Shown here piece by piece: positions 52,560 through 60,749 of a stretch of DNA of 64,000 nt. The position numbers were made by a program, and so were the translations under genes. The stretch lies in contig NZ_JADLRJ010000003.1 in assembly GCF_015477355.1 (NCBI RefSeq), forward strand, positions 186,001-250,000, read 5' to 3'. This stretch comes from Nocardia blacklockiae (GTDB lineage Bacteria > Actinomycetota > Actinomycetes > Mycobacteriales > Mycobacteriaceae). Under the pieces are notes generated by a model. The model was given only the letters and a program-made list of their open reading frames with translations, ran no database searches and was not told where the DNA came from. Within the stretch, counting starts at the first letter, position 1. Each line of letters begins with the position of its first letter.

Positions 52560-52656
52560 CCCGCGCGCGCGGCAGGATCTCGGCTATCGTCGAACGGCCG
52601 CACGCACGCGAGGCAACGGCACCGCACCGCGATGATCACCAGGGAGCACGTCGGCC

Positions 52657-53211
52657 ATGAGCACCGCCTCACCCCTCCTCAGCATCGGTCTGCTCGTCGC
52701 GGGGGCGGCGGTCGGCTTCCTCCCCACCTACGCGCTGGAGCGGGCCAAGCAGCGCCACGCGCTGCGAACCCGCTGGGACGTACCGCTTTTCGAGCTGTGC
52801 AAGGAGTTCACCGGCACCGCCCGCCAGCTGGTGCACCTCGCCGGGCGGATCGACCGGGACGGCGACCCGGCCGAGCGGCTGGCGCTGCTCGAGGACAAGC
52901 ACCGGGAACTGCGGGCGCTGTTCGAACAGCTCCGCCTGCTCGGCGGCAAACCCTTGCAGGAGTCCGGCCGCCTGATGATCCACCACTGCTGGGCCGTGCG
53001 CGCCGTCGCCGAGGGCAAGCCGGATCCGCGGGCCGACGACTATCCCGGAACCACGCCGGACAGTCGCGTCGCCGATGCCACCCGCGCCTTCTTCGCCGCC
53101 GCCCGCACCCAGCTCGGCGTCCCCGAACCGGATGTGGCGCTGCCGGATCCGCTGACGCACCGGCGCAAGCCGGAGGCCGCGGCACCGCAGGAGACGCCCC
53201 GGGCGTCGTGA
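52657..53211 (+). CDS. Membrane-anchored protein of unknown function
   Basis: A 184-residue protein. One N-terminal transmembrane helix (LLSIGLLVAGAAVGFLPTYA) is followed by a charged cytoplasmic or external helical domain (LEDKHRELRALFEQLRLLGG). No recognised domain. The ATG follows GGGAG. It lies 97 bp after prpC on the same strand, with no obvious functional tie, and converges with the small gene at 53244. Confidence 0.7.
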   Translation: MSTASPLLSIGLLVAGAAVGFLPTYALERAKQRHALRTRWDVPLFELCKEFTGTARQLVHLAGRIDRDGDPAERLALLEDKHRELRALFEQLRLLGGKPLQESGRLMIHHCWAVRAVAEGKPDPRADDYPGTTPDSRVADATRAFFAAARTQLGVPEPDVALPDPLTHRRKPEAAAPQETPRAS

Positions 53212-53243
53212 ACGGCGCTACCGAGCGACCCGGCCGCGCCCGC

Positions 53244-53432
53244 TCAGGGCGTCCAGAGTTCGGCGTGCGGCAGGTCCGCCAGCCGTTCGGTGACGGCGTC
53301 GTCCACGCGGACCTCGACGCCGCGCCGGGTGAACTCGGCGGCGACACCCGCGGCGACCGTCGGGCTGGCCCGATAGTCCAGAACGGTTCCCCCGTAAGGG
53401 AATCGCAGCTGCAGGTGCACGGTCTCGGTCAT
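53244..53432 (-). CDS. Small protein next to the P450 gene
   Basis: A 62-residue protein with the look of a compact alpha/beta fold (HLQLRFPYGGTVLDYRAS and VRVDDAVTERLADLPHAELW). I do not recognise a family. It starts 83 bp downstream of the P450 on the same strand, so it may be the last gene of that operon. GGAGA stands upstream, a little far from the ATG. Coding is likely but not certain. Confidence 0.55.
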   Translation of the reverse strand: MTETVHLQLRFPYGGTVLDYRASPTVAAGVAAEFTRRGVEVRVDDAVTERLADLPHAELWTP

Positions 53433-53515
53433 GCCGGTCGAATCTCCAGGGTCTCGTGGTGTCTCGCGGCCCGCGTCGACGTACCGGGCCCGCCGCCGAA
53501 CGCGGAAACGCTACA

Positions 53516-54742
53516 TTAGACAGCCGTGTCCGTCCAAGTGACCGGAAGCTCGTGCACACCATAGATATTCATGTCGGTCCGGAGCGGCACCTCCGACGCG
53601 GGCACGGCGAGCGCGAGGGTCGGGAACCGCCGCAGCAGCCCCGCGAAACCGGCGCGCATCTCGATGCGGGCCAGCTGCTGGCCGAGGCACTGGTGCACGC
53701 CGTGGCCGAACGACAGGTGGCCGCGGGCCTTGCGGTGCGGGTCCAGGGTGTCGGGGTCGTCGAAGCGGCGGGGGTCGCGGTTGGCGGCCAGCAGCGAGAC
53801 CACCACGGTCGACCCCGCGGGGATCGTCTCGCCGCCGAGTTCGATGTCCTCGGTGGCGTAGCGGTAGAAGATGTCGGCGACGGTCAGATACCGCATGAGT
53901 TCCTCGACGGCGTCGGGGATCAGCTCCGGGTCGGCCCGCAGTGCCGCCAGCTGCTCGGGGTGCTCCAAGAGCGCGAAGGTGCCCAGCGCCAACATGTTCG
54001 CGGTGGTCTCGTGGCCCGCGAGCAGCAGCAGGAAGGCGATGCCGGTCAGCTCCTCGATGCTCAGGTCCGCGTCGCGGGCCAGGTCGGAGAGGATGTCCTC
54101 GCCGGGCTCGGCGCGCTTGCGGGTGACCAGTCCGGCCAGGTAGCTCATCATCGCGCCGTAGGCGGCCATCTTCTCCTCCAGCGGCTGTTCCCGGATCAGG
54201 AACTTGGCGGAGTTGACCTGGAAGGTCGCCCGGTCCTCGTAGGGGACGCCGAGCAGTTCGCAGATCACCAGCGACGGCAGCGGCAGCGCGAACTCCCGCA
54301 CCAGGTCGACCGGCGGGGCCAGCCGCGCCAGCGCGTCCAGCTGCCGCTCGGCGATCTCGACGATGTGCTCCTCGAGCTGCTTCATGCGCTTGACGGTGAA
54401 GGTGCCGATGAGCTTGCGGCGCAACCGAGTATGGTCCGGCGGGTCCATGGCGATGAACAGTCCGGGGATCTGCGGGGAGGGCTCGGTGGCCGCGGGCAGG
54501 TCGGCGGGCGCGTCCAGCGCGTGCACCACGCCGATGTCCTGCCGCGAGCTGAACCGGGTGTCGACCATCACCGCGCGGACCTCCTCGTAGCCGGTGACGA
54601 GCCAGCCCTCGTGGCCGTCGGGGAAGATCAGCGGGCTGACCGGGCGCGCCTCGCGCAGCCGGGTGATCTCGGTGGGCGGGTCGAAGGGGCCGGCGTCGCG
54701 GTGGGTGGGCAGGCCGTGGGGGACGGGAACGGTCGAGGTCAT
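53516..54742 (-). CDS. Cytochrome P450
   Basis: A complete 408-residue bacterial class I P450. The I-helix oxygen-activation motif is LLAGHETTAN (241-250), ExxR is EELMR (Glu281, Arg284), and the haem loop is FGHGVHQCLGQQLAR with Cys352. The substrate-recognition regions are ordinary and do not reveal the substrate. A [3Fe-4S] ferredoxin gene sits 41 bp upstream and a DUF4097 gene before that, all on the same strand; the operon appears to be driven from a SARP-type promoter at about 55733-55761. GAAGGA precedes the ATG. Confidence 0.95.
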   Translation of the reverse strand: MTSTVPVPHGLPTHRDAGPFDPPTEITRLREARPVSPLIFPDGHEGWLVTGYEEVRAVMVDTRFSSRQDIGVVHALDAPADLPAATEPSPQIPGLFIAMDPPDHTRLRRKLIGTFTVKRMKQLEEHIVEIAERQLDALARLAPPVDLVREFALPLPSLVICELLGVPYEDRATFQVNSAKFLIREQPLEEKMAAYGAMMSYLAGLVTRKRAEPGEDILSDLARDADLSIEELTGIAFLLLLAGHETTANMLALGTFALLEHPEQLAALRADPELIPDAVEELMRYLTVADIFYRYATEDIELGGETIPAGSTVVVSLLAANRDPRRFDDPDTLDPHRKARGHLSFGHGVHQCLGQQLARIEMRAGFAGLLRRFPTLALAVPASEVPLRTDMNIYGVHELPVTWTDTAV

Positions 54743-54783
54743 GGTGATTCCTTCGGTGGTGCTGCGGATGGGTGTCGTGGTGA

Positions 54784-54966
54784 TCAGGCGAGGGTGAGGG
54801 CTCCGGACGGGCACACCTGGACGGCGTCGCGGACGTCCGGCGCGAGGTCGGGGGCGCGCTTCAGCAGCACTCGGCCGTCCTCGTCGTCCTGGTCGAAAGT
54901 GCCGGGGGCGGTCAGCACACACATGCCGGCGCCGATGCAGCGCTCCCGGTCCACCTTGAGTTCCAT
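54784..54966 (-). CDS. [3Fe-4S] ferredoxin, P450 redox partner
   Basis: A 60-residue ferredoxin with three cluster cysteines: Cys10 and Cys16 in CIGAGMC, and Cys52 in CPSGAL. The missing fourth cysteine (Ala13 in that place) indicates a 3Fe-4S centre, as in the actinobacterial ferredoxins that feed P450s. It lies directly upstream of the P450 gene in the same operon, so it almost certainly donates electrons to it; the ferredoxin reductase must come from elsewhere. Confidence 0.93.
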   Translation of the reverse strand: MELKVDRERCIGAGMCVLTAPGTFDQDDEDGRVLLKRAPDLAPDVRDAVQVCPSGALTLA

Positions 54967-54987
54967 CGGGGTTCTCCTTCTGCTCTG

Positions 54988-55632
54988 CTAGACGGCGGTG
55001 GCGTGCCGGACGATGACGTTGCCGTAGGAGTTGCGGGCGTAGACCTGCACGACGTCCTCGTCCGACGCGGGCCGGGCGGCCGGTGCCATCAGGTTCCGCA
55101 CGGTGCCGTGCGTGGCGTCGACCTCCAGCCGGGCCGCACTGCCGGGCCGGATGCCCACCTCCAGCTCGCCCATGGACGTCTCCAGCCGCAGCACGCCGCG
55201 CGCGGCCTCGCCGATGCGGATGTCGCCCTTGGCCGCCTTCGCCGTCACCGCGCCGAGCGGGCGGTCGATCGTGATGTCGCCGGCGGCGATCTCGAGATCG
55301 CACCGGCCGACCTCGCCGGTCGCGACCAGCCGGCCCACCCCGGCGGTGCCCGCGAGCCGCGACCCGGTCGGCACCTCGATGGTCACCTCGATCGAGGGGT
55401 TGCCGCCGAACGGCGTGTAGGTCCGCCAGTCCTTCGGCGTCCGCACGGTCAGGGTGCCTTCGGCGAAGTCCACCCGGGTCTGTTCGGCGGCGCGCACGTC
55501 GCCCTTCTTGGTCGCGTCGGCCGCCCGGACCGCGACGACGGTGTCGGCGCGCTCGGAGGCGACGACCGTGACCGTGCCGGACAGGATCTCGACGGTGACG
55601 GCGATCGGTTCGGGGGTGGCGAAAGTGGGCAT
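54988..55632 (-). CDS. DUF4097-type beta-helix protein
   Basis: A 214-residue protein of the DUF4097 type, built of repeated short beta strands (VTVEILSGTVTVVASERADT, then EVTIEVPTGSRLAGTAGVGR, then LRLETSMGELEVGIRPGSAA). Such proteins form a right-handed beta-roll of unknown function, often encoded near two-component or antibiotic-export genes. It is the first gene of the DUF4097-ferredoxin-P450 operon (gaps of 21 and 41 bp). It begins about 100 bp downstream of three 11-bp-spaced heptamers, the predicted SARP site. No signal peptide. Confidence 0.8.
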   Translation of the reverse strand: MPTFATPEPIAVTVEILSGTVTVVASERADTVVAVRAADATKKGDVRAAEQTRVDFAEGTLTVRTPKDWRTYTPFGGNPSIEVTIEVPTGSRLAGTAGVGRLVATGEVGRCDLEIAAGDITIDRPLGAVTAKAAKGDIRIGEAARGVLRLETSMGELEVGIRPGSAARLEVDATHGTVRNLMAPAARPASDEDVVQVYARNSYGNVIVRHATAV

Positions 55633-55732
55633 GACTGGGCTCCTTCGGTCTGGCATCGGTCGGTTCACGCGGCGGCTCGGGGCGGTCGCACCGGGTGCCG
55701 TGCTGTGCATGGGACTACAGTCGCCGGTCCCG

Positions 55733-55761
55733 CTGATACCGGCCTGACACCGCCCTGACAC
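55733..55761. promoter_or_regulatory. SARP-type direct repeats, set 1
   Basis: Heptamers CTGATAC (55733-55739), CTGACAC (55744-55750) and CTGACAC (55755-55761) are spaced exactly 11 bp start to start. On the minus strand they read GTGTCAG, GTGTCAG, GTATCAG toward the DUF4097 operon. Eleven-bp-spaced heptamers are the classical binding sites of SARP/AfsR activators. The set lies between the DUF4097 operon and the SARP gene itself, which starts 45 bp to the right, so it could serve both. Confidence 0.8.
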
Positions 55762-55805
55762 GCCCGCCGACGCGGCCGCCCGCGCACTCACGGCAGAATG
55801 GTCCG

Positions 55806-58800
55806 GTGCAGATCGGAATGCTTGGACCGCTCGACATCCGAGCAGCAGACGGCAAGGCGATAGCGGTACCGGGTGTGCGGTTGCGGGCGCTGCTGATCGC
55901 CCTCGCGCTCGAACCCGGCCGCGCCGTCTCGAAATCCGTTCTGGTGGACTGGATCTGGGGTGAGCAGCCGCCCGCCGACGCGGCGAACGCGTTGCAGGCG
56001 CTGGTCTCCCGACTGCGGCGGGTGCTTCCGGACGGGTCGCTCGACGCGCAGGCGGGCGGCTACCGCCTGACCGTGCCGCCGAGCGCCGTCGACGCCGTGC
56101 GTTTCGAGCACCTGCTCGACCAGGCCCGCGGCGGCGACGACCGGCACCGGGCCGAACTGCTGCGCGAGGCCGTCGATCTGTGGCGCGGCACGCCGATGCA
56201 GGACGTCGACCTCCGCGACAGCGAGGCCGCCGACGCGGTGGTCACCCGGCTCGAGGGCCTGCACCTGGCCGCGCTCGAAGACCTCTACGAGGCCGAGGTC
56301 CGGCTGGGCCGGGGCCCGGAACTGGTCACCGAACTGACCGAGCTGGTGGCCAGGCACCCCGTGCGGGAGCGCCTGGTCGCCGCGCTGATGCGAGCCCTGG
56401 GCACCGCGGGCCGCGCCGCGGAGGCACTGCAGGTCTACCAGCGGGCCCGCGAAGCGCTCGCCGACACCCTGGGCGTGGACCCCGCACCGGAACTGTCGGA
56501 ATTGCACGTCGCGCTGCTGCGCGGCGAGGTGGGCCCGCGCGAGAGCGACCGCACGACCAACCTGCGCGGCGAATTGACCCGCTACATCGGCAAATTCACC
56601 GATGTCGCCGCCGTCCGCGAACTCATCGCCGAGCATCGGCTCACCACGCTGACCGGGCCCGGCGGCTCGGGCAAGACCCGGCTGGCCGTGGAAACCGCGC
56701 AGACCATGCTCGACGACCTCCCGGACGGGGCGTGGCTGGTGGAGCTGGCGTCGGTCGGCGCGAGCGGCGATGTGGCGAACTCGGCGCTGGCCGCGCTCGG
56801 CCTGCGGGACACGCTGCTGGGCGGCGTGCCGAACGCCGAACCGATGGACCGGCTCGTCGCGGCGCTGCGCGACCGCGAGACCCTGCTGATCCTGGACAAC
56901 TGCGAGCACGTGATCGATGCCGCCGCGGCCTTCGCGCACCGCGTGCTCGGCGAGTGCCGGCGGCTGCGCATCCTCGCCACCAGCCGGGAACCGCTCGGCA
57001 TCACCGGCGAGGCGATCTGGCGGGTCGAGCCGCTGACGCTGCCCGCCGAGGACGCGAGCCCCGAGGAGATCGAGTCCGCCCCGGCCGTGCAGCTCCTGCG
57101 CGACCGAGCGGGCGCGGTGCGCAAGGAACTCGCGACCGATCCCCGCAGTCTGCCGACCATGGCGCGCGTCTGCCGGGCGCTCGACGGGATCCCGCTGGCG
57201 ATCGAACTGGCCGCGGCGCGCCTGCGCACCATGTCCCTCGAACAGCTTGCCGACCGACTCGACGACCGGTTCCGCCTGCTCACCGGCGGCAGCCGCACCG
57301 CGATCCCGCAGCACCGGACGCTGCGCGCGGTGGTCGACTGGAGCTGGGAGCTGCTCACCGACGCCGAACGCACGGTGCTGCGCCGGCTCGCGGTGTTCTC
57401 CGGTGGCGCGAGTCTGGCCGCGGCGGAACAGGTCTGCGCGGACGGTCCGGAGGACGAAACCGCCGCGGTCGAATCGTGGGAAGTGCTCGAGCTGCTGACC
57501 GCGCTGACCGAGAAGTCGCTGCTGCGCACCGCGGGCGACAGCGAACCCCGCTACCGCATGCTCGACACCATCAAGCAGTACGCCCGGGATCGCCTCGACG
57601 AGGCAGGGGAGTGGGAACGCACTCGGCGCGCGCACCTGGCCTACTTCACCGGCCTCGCCGCCACCGCGGAACCGCTGTTGCGCCGCGCCCAGCAGCTGGA
57701 GGCCCTGGCCACACTCGACGCCGAGCACGACAACATCGCCGTCGCGATGCGCGGCGCGCTCGCCGCCGGCGACGGGACCGGCGCGCTGCGGCTGGCCGCG
57801 GCCGCCGGCTGGTACTGGTGGCTCGGCGGATACAAGGCCGAGGGCGAGGAACTGGTCACCGCGGCCGCCGACCTGCCCGGCGAGGTGGACGACGGCACCC
57901 GCGCCACGGTGTACGGGCTCGTCGTGCATTTCGGCAGTTCGGGACGCAACGGCGAGGCCCAGGTGGAGAAGTGGATCCGCAAGGCGTACGAGGTGAGCCG
58001 GGGCGTGCGGGCCGAGCATCCGGCGACGGCGTTCCTGCCCGCGCTCGAACGGCTGCTGCACGGGCCGAGCGAGTACCTGCCCGCGTTCGAGGCGCTGCTC
58101 ACCGACGACGACCCCTGGGTGCGGGCGCTGGCCCGGCTCCAGCTGGGCAAGATGCGCGTGGTGCTGGGCCGGGTGGGGCCGGAGACCGACGGGTACTTCG
58201 AGACGGCGCTCACCGAATTCCGCGCTCTCGGCGAGCGGTGGGGCATCTCGTTCGCGCTGACCGAGCTGGCCGACCTGATTGCCACGCGCGGCGAATTCGC
58301 TGCCGCCTGTGCGCTTTTCGAGCAGGCCGGGGCGGTGGTGGCCGAACTGGGCGCGACCGAGGACCTGGTGGGACTGCGCTCGCGGCAGGCGCAATTGTAT
58401 TGGCTGGCAGGCGATCCGGACGCGAGCGCGGCCGCCCTGGCGGAGGCGCAGCGGTGCGCGGACCGGGTGGCCTGGTCGGGCGCGCTGGTCGAATTGGCCA
58501 TCGCCAAGGCCGAATTGGCGCGGTGGCGCGGCGACATCGCGGAATCCTACGAGCAGCTCGAGGCGGCGAGCGGCGTGCTCGACGGGGAGACCGAGCAGCC
58601 GCACACCCGCGCGACCATCCACAGCCTGCGCGGCCTCCTCGCATCCGACCTCGACCGGGCGCGCGCCGAACACGCCGCGGCGTTCCGGATCGCGTCCGAA
58701 CCGGTGCACGCGGCCCTGATCGCGCAGATCGTGCTCGGGGTCGCCGATCTGGCATTGCGCACCGAGGACACCGAGCAGGCCGCGCGGCTGCTCGGGGCCG

Positions 58801-58961
58801 GTGCCCGGGTCCGCGGTCTGGACGATCGCTCCCAGCCGGACGTCACCCGGATCCAGCAGACGGCACGACACCGCCTCGGTGACCAGAGGTTCACCGAGGC
58901 GGTGCGGGAGGGATCGGAATCGGACTGGCGGGAGCTGGTCGCGGCTACGCTCGCTTGCTGA
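55806..58961 (+). CDS. SARP/AfsR-type regulator: OmpR-like DNA-binding, BTAD, P-loop ATPase and TPR
   Basis: A 1051-residue large SARP. Residues 1-95 are an OmpR-type winged helix (MQIGMLGPLDIRAADGKAIA; WIWGEQPPADAANALQALVS); about 95-240 is the bacterial transcriptional activation domain (RFEHLLDQARGGDDRHRAEL, EALQVYQRAREALADTLGVD). A P-loop STAND ATPase begins near 284 (GPGGSGKTRLAV) with LLILDNCEHV as Walker B, and TPR-like repeats fill the C-terminal third. AfsR-like activators bind 11-bp-spaced heptamers, and two such sets flank this gene. It probably activates the P450 operon and the ABC exporter. Start GTG at 55806; ATG at 55818 is a weaker alternative. Its 3' end overlaps the convergent permease by 17 bases. 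Confidence 0.93.
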   Translation: MQIGMLGPLDIRAADGKAIAVPGVRLRALLIALALEPGRAVSKSVLVDWIWGEQPPADAANALQALVSRLRRVLPDGSLDAQAGGYRLTVPPSAVDAVRFEHLLDQARGGDDRHRAELLREAVDLWRGTPMQDVDLRDSEAADAVVTRLEGLHLAALEDLYEAEVRLGRGPELVTELTELVARHPVRERLVAALMRALGTAGRAAEALQVYQRAREALADTLGVDPAPELSELHVALLRGEVGPRESDRTTNLRGELTRYIGKFTDVAAVRELIAEHRLTTLTGPGGSGKTRLAVETAQTMLDDLPDGAWLVELASVGASGDVANSALAALGLRDTLLGGVPNAEPMDRLVAALRDRETLLILDNCEHVIDAAAAFAHRVLGECRRLRILATSREPLGITGEAIWRVEPLTLPAEDASPEEIESAPAVQLLRDRAGAVRKELATDPRSLPTMARVCRALDGIPLAIELAAARLRTMSLEQLADRLDDRFRLLTGGSRTAIPQHRTLRAVVDWSWELLTDAERTVLRRLAVFSGGASLAAAEQVCADGPEDETAAVESWEVLELLTALTEKSLLRTAGDSEPRYRMLDTIKQYARDRLDEAGEWERTRRAHLAYFTGLAATAEPLLRRAQQLEALATLDAEHDNIAVAMRGALAAGDGTGALRLAAAAGWYWWLGGYKAEGEELVTAAADLPGEVDDGTRATVYGLVVHFGSSGRNGEAQVEKWIRKAYEVSRGVRAEHPATAFLPALERLLHGPSEYLPAFEALLTDDDPWVRALARLQLGKMRVVLGRVGPETDGYFETALTEFRALGERWGISFALTELADLIATRGEFAAACALFEQAGAVVAELGATEDLVGLRSRQAQLYWLAGDPDASAAALAEAQRCADRVAWSGALVELAIAKAELARWRGDIAESYEQLEAASGVLDGETEQPHTRATIHSLRGLLASDLDRARAEHAAAFRIASEPVHAALIAQIVLGVADLALRTEDTEQAARLLGAGARVRGLDDRSQPDVTRIQQTARHRLGDQRFTEAVREGSESDWRELVAATLAC

Positions 58962-59706
58962 AAGTGGCCCGGGACCATAGGTATCCGACGATCGCGAAAC
59001 CCGCGCACCAGGCCAGCGCCGCGGCGGTGTAGCCGCCGGACGGGTGCCCGCCGAGGAAGCCGCGCAGGGCCTCGATGATGGGCGTGAAGGGCTGGTACTG
59101 CGCGAACTGCCGCACGCCCTGGCCCATCTTCTCCGCCGGCACGATCGCGCTGCTCAGGAAGGGCAGCATGATCAGCGGCACCACGCTCATGCCCGCGGCC
59201 TCCGGGGTCTTCGCGGCCATGCCCAGCGCGACCGTCAGCCAGGCGGCCGCGAAGGAAGTGGCCGCGATGACGCCGAGGGCACCGAGCCAGTGCAGCGCCG
59301 TCGCCGGCGACCGGAAGCCCAGCGCGAACGCCACGCCGAGCACCGCCGCGACGGCGATCAGGTTGGTCAGGATGGTCGCCACCACGTGCCCGGTGAGTAC
59401 CGCGCCGCGGGAGACGTCCATGACCTTGAACCGGTTGATGACGCCCTTGGACATGTCCGAACTCACCGAGACCGCCGTGCCCGACAGGCCGTAGCTGATG
59501 GCCAGCAGGATCAAACCCGGTGTGGCGTAGTCGATGTAGTCCCCGCCGACGTCGAAGGCGCTGCCGAAGACGTACACGAAGATCAGCATCATCACGACCG
59601 GCATGAGTGCCGCGTTGAAGACGGTGACGGGGGTGCGGACGATGTGTTTGAAGTTGCGCCGCAGCATGATCGAGGAATCGGCCAGCGGTGCCGTGATGGT
59701 GCTCAT
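58945..59706 (-). CDS. ABC-2 type transporter permease (DrrB-like)
   Basis: A 253-residue ABC-2 permease with about six helices, including VFNAALMPVVMMLIFVYVFG and the family motif GLSGTAVSVSSDMSKGVINR with FKVMDVSRGAVLTGHVVA, typical of daunorubicin-resistance DrrB-type exporters. It overlaps the ATPase gene by 4 bases, forming a two-gene exporter for a hydrophobic compound or lipid. Behind the SARP-type repeat set 2, it is a predicted target of the neighbouring SARP. Ends inside the last codons of the SARP gene on the other strand. Confidence 0.93.
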   Translation of the reverse strand: MSTITAPLADSSIMLRRNFKHIVRTPVTVFNAALMPVVMMLIFVYVFGSAFDVGGDYIDYATPGLILLAISYGLSGTAVSVSSDMSKGVINRFKVMDVSRGAVLTGHVVATILTNLIAVAAVLGVAFALGFRSPATALHWLGALGVIAATSFAAAWLTVALGMAAKTPEAAGMSVVPLIMLPFLSSAIVPAEKMGQGVRQFAQYQPFTPIIEALRGFLGGHPSGGYTAAALAWCAGFAIVGYLWSRATFSKRA

Positions 59707-60647
59707 TGTGCGATCGCCTCCGTGGTCGCGTGTCCGGTGAGGGAGAGGAAAACGTCGTCGAGATCGGGGGTGTGGACGGAGACCTCCTCGGCCTCCAGGG
59801 AATACGCGTCGAGCCGGTCCAGCAGCTGGCGCAGCGATCTGGTGCCGCCGTCGCCGGGCACCCGCAGGGTCAGCGCGTCGTCGTCGCGGGTGCCGCCGGG
59901 CAGTGCCCGCGCCGCCGCGTCCAGTTCCGCGAGGTGGGCGAAGCGCAGCCGGACGTGGCTGCCGGGAACGCGGCGCTTGAGGTCGGCGGGCGTGCCTTCG
60001 GCGACGAGGCGGCCCTGGTCGAGCACGGCGATGCGGTCGGCCAGCTGATCGGCCTCCTCGAGGTACTGGGTGGTGAGGAAGATCGTCACGCCCTCGTCGG
60101 TCAGGCTCCGCACGATCTCCCACATCGTGCGCCGGCTGCGCGGATCCAGGCCCGTGGTCGGCTCGTCGAGGAAGACGATCCGCGGCTTGGTGACCAGGGT
60201 CATCGCCAGGTCCAGCTTGCGGCGCATGCCGCCGGAATAGGTCGCCGCGCGCTTGCCCGCCGACTCCGTCAGCTCGAACCGCTCCAGCAGGTCGGTGATC
60301 ACCCGCTCGGCCGCGGCGGCCGGCAACCGGTGCAGGTCCGCCATCAGCCGCAGGTTCTCCGCGCCGGTCAGCACGTCGTCGACCGCCGCGAACTGGCCGG
60401 TCACGCCGATCGACGCCCGCACCGCCTTGGTCTCGGTCGCGATGTCGTGGCCGGCCACCCGCGCCGTGCCGCCGTCGGCCTTCAGCAACGTGGTGAGCAC
60501 GTTCACCGTGGTCGTCTTGCCCGCCCCGTTCGGGCCGAGCAGGGAGAAAATGGTCCCGGCACCGATGCTCAGATCGATGCCGTCGAGGATCGTCTTGTCC
60601 CCGTAGGCTTTCCGCAGCCCCGAGGCCGCGATCGCTGTGTCGTTCAT
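59703..60647 (-). CDS. ABC transporter ATP-binding protein (DrrA-like)
   Basis: A 314-residue ATPase. Walker A is LLGPNGAGKTTTVNVL, the signature YSGGMRRKLDLAMTL, Walker B RIVFLDEPTTGLDPRS and the H-loop Gln variant TTQYLEEADQLADRI, all typical of DrrA/export ABC-2 ATPases; the C-terminal 80 residues form the DrrA-type extension (PDLDDVFLSLTGHAT). The ATG at 60647 is the natural start, 23 bp after the last SARP-type heptamer. Coupled to the permease by a 4-base overlap. Substrate unknown. Confidence 0.94.
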   Translation of the reverse strand: MNDTAIAASGLRKAYGDKTILDGIDLSIGAGTIFSLLGPNGAGKTTTVNVLTTLLKADGGTARVAGHDIATETKAVRASIGVTGQFAAVDDVLTGAENLRLMADLHRLPAAAAERVITDLLERFELTESAGKRAATYSGGMRRKLDLAMTLVTKPRIVFLDEPTTGLDPRSRRTMWEIVRSLTDEGVTIFLTTQYLEEADQLADRIAVLDQGRLVAEGTPADLKRRVPGSHVRLRFAHLAELDAAARALPGGTRDDDALTLRVPGDGGTRSLRQLLDRLDAYSLEAEEVSVHTPDLDDVFLSLTGHATTEAIAQ

Positions 60648-60669
60648 GACCACACTGTCGGCGTCCGGG

Positions 60670-60710
60670 CTGATACCGCCCTGACACCGTCCTGACATTC
60701 CCGCTGACAC
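60670..60710. promoter_or_regulatory. SARP-type direct repeats, set 2
   Basis: Heptamers CTGATAC (60670), CTGACAC (60681), CTGACAT (60692) and CTGACAC (60704) are spaced 11, 11 and 12 bp. On the minus strand the last three read GTGTCAG/ATGTCAG and GTATCAG toward the ABC exporter genes 23 bp away. Order, sequence and spacing match set 1 near 55733, including the GTATCAG nearest the gene, so one regulator should recognise both. Confidence 0.8.
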
Positions 60711-60731
60711 GGTGACACGCCGCGTGTCACC
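60711..60731. promoter_or_regulatory. Inverted repeat GGTGACAC-N5-GTGTCACC
   Basis: A perfect 8-bp inverted repeat with a 5-bp spacer directly abuts SARP repeat set 2 and contains the same TGACAC core in opposite orientations. It also lies just beyond the HAD gene stop, so it may be an extra operator element or the terminator of the HAD/MFS transcript. The two readings cannot be told apart by eye. Confidence 0.5.
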
Positions 60732-60749
60732 GCTGGCGGGCGGCGGTTC

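Noticed and set aside
55788-58871. 1027-codon open frame opposite the SARP gene
   Set aside because: Composition is Gly/Arg/Gln/His-rich and lacks domain patterns; the plus strand has clear BTAD, P-loop and TPR motifs. It is a GC-driven antisense frame.
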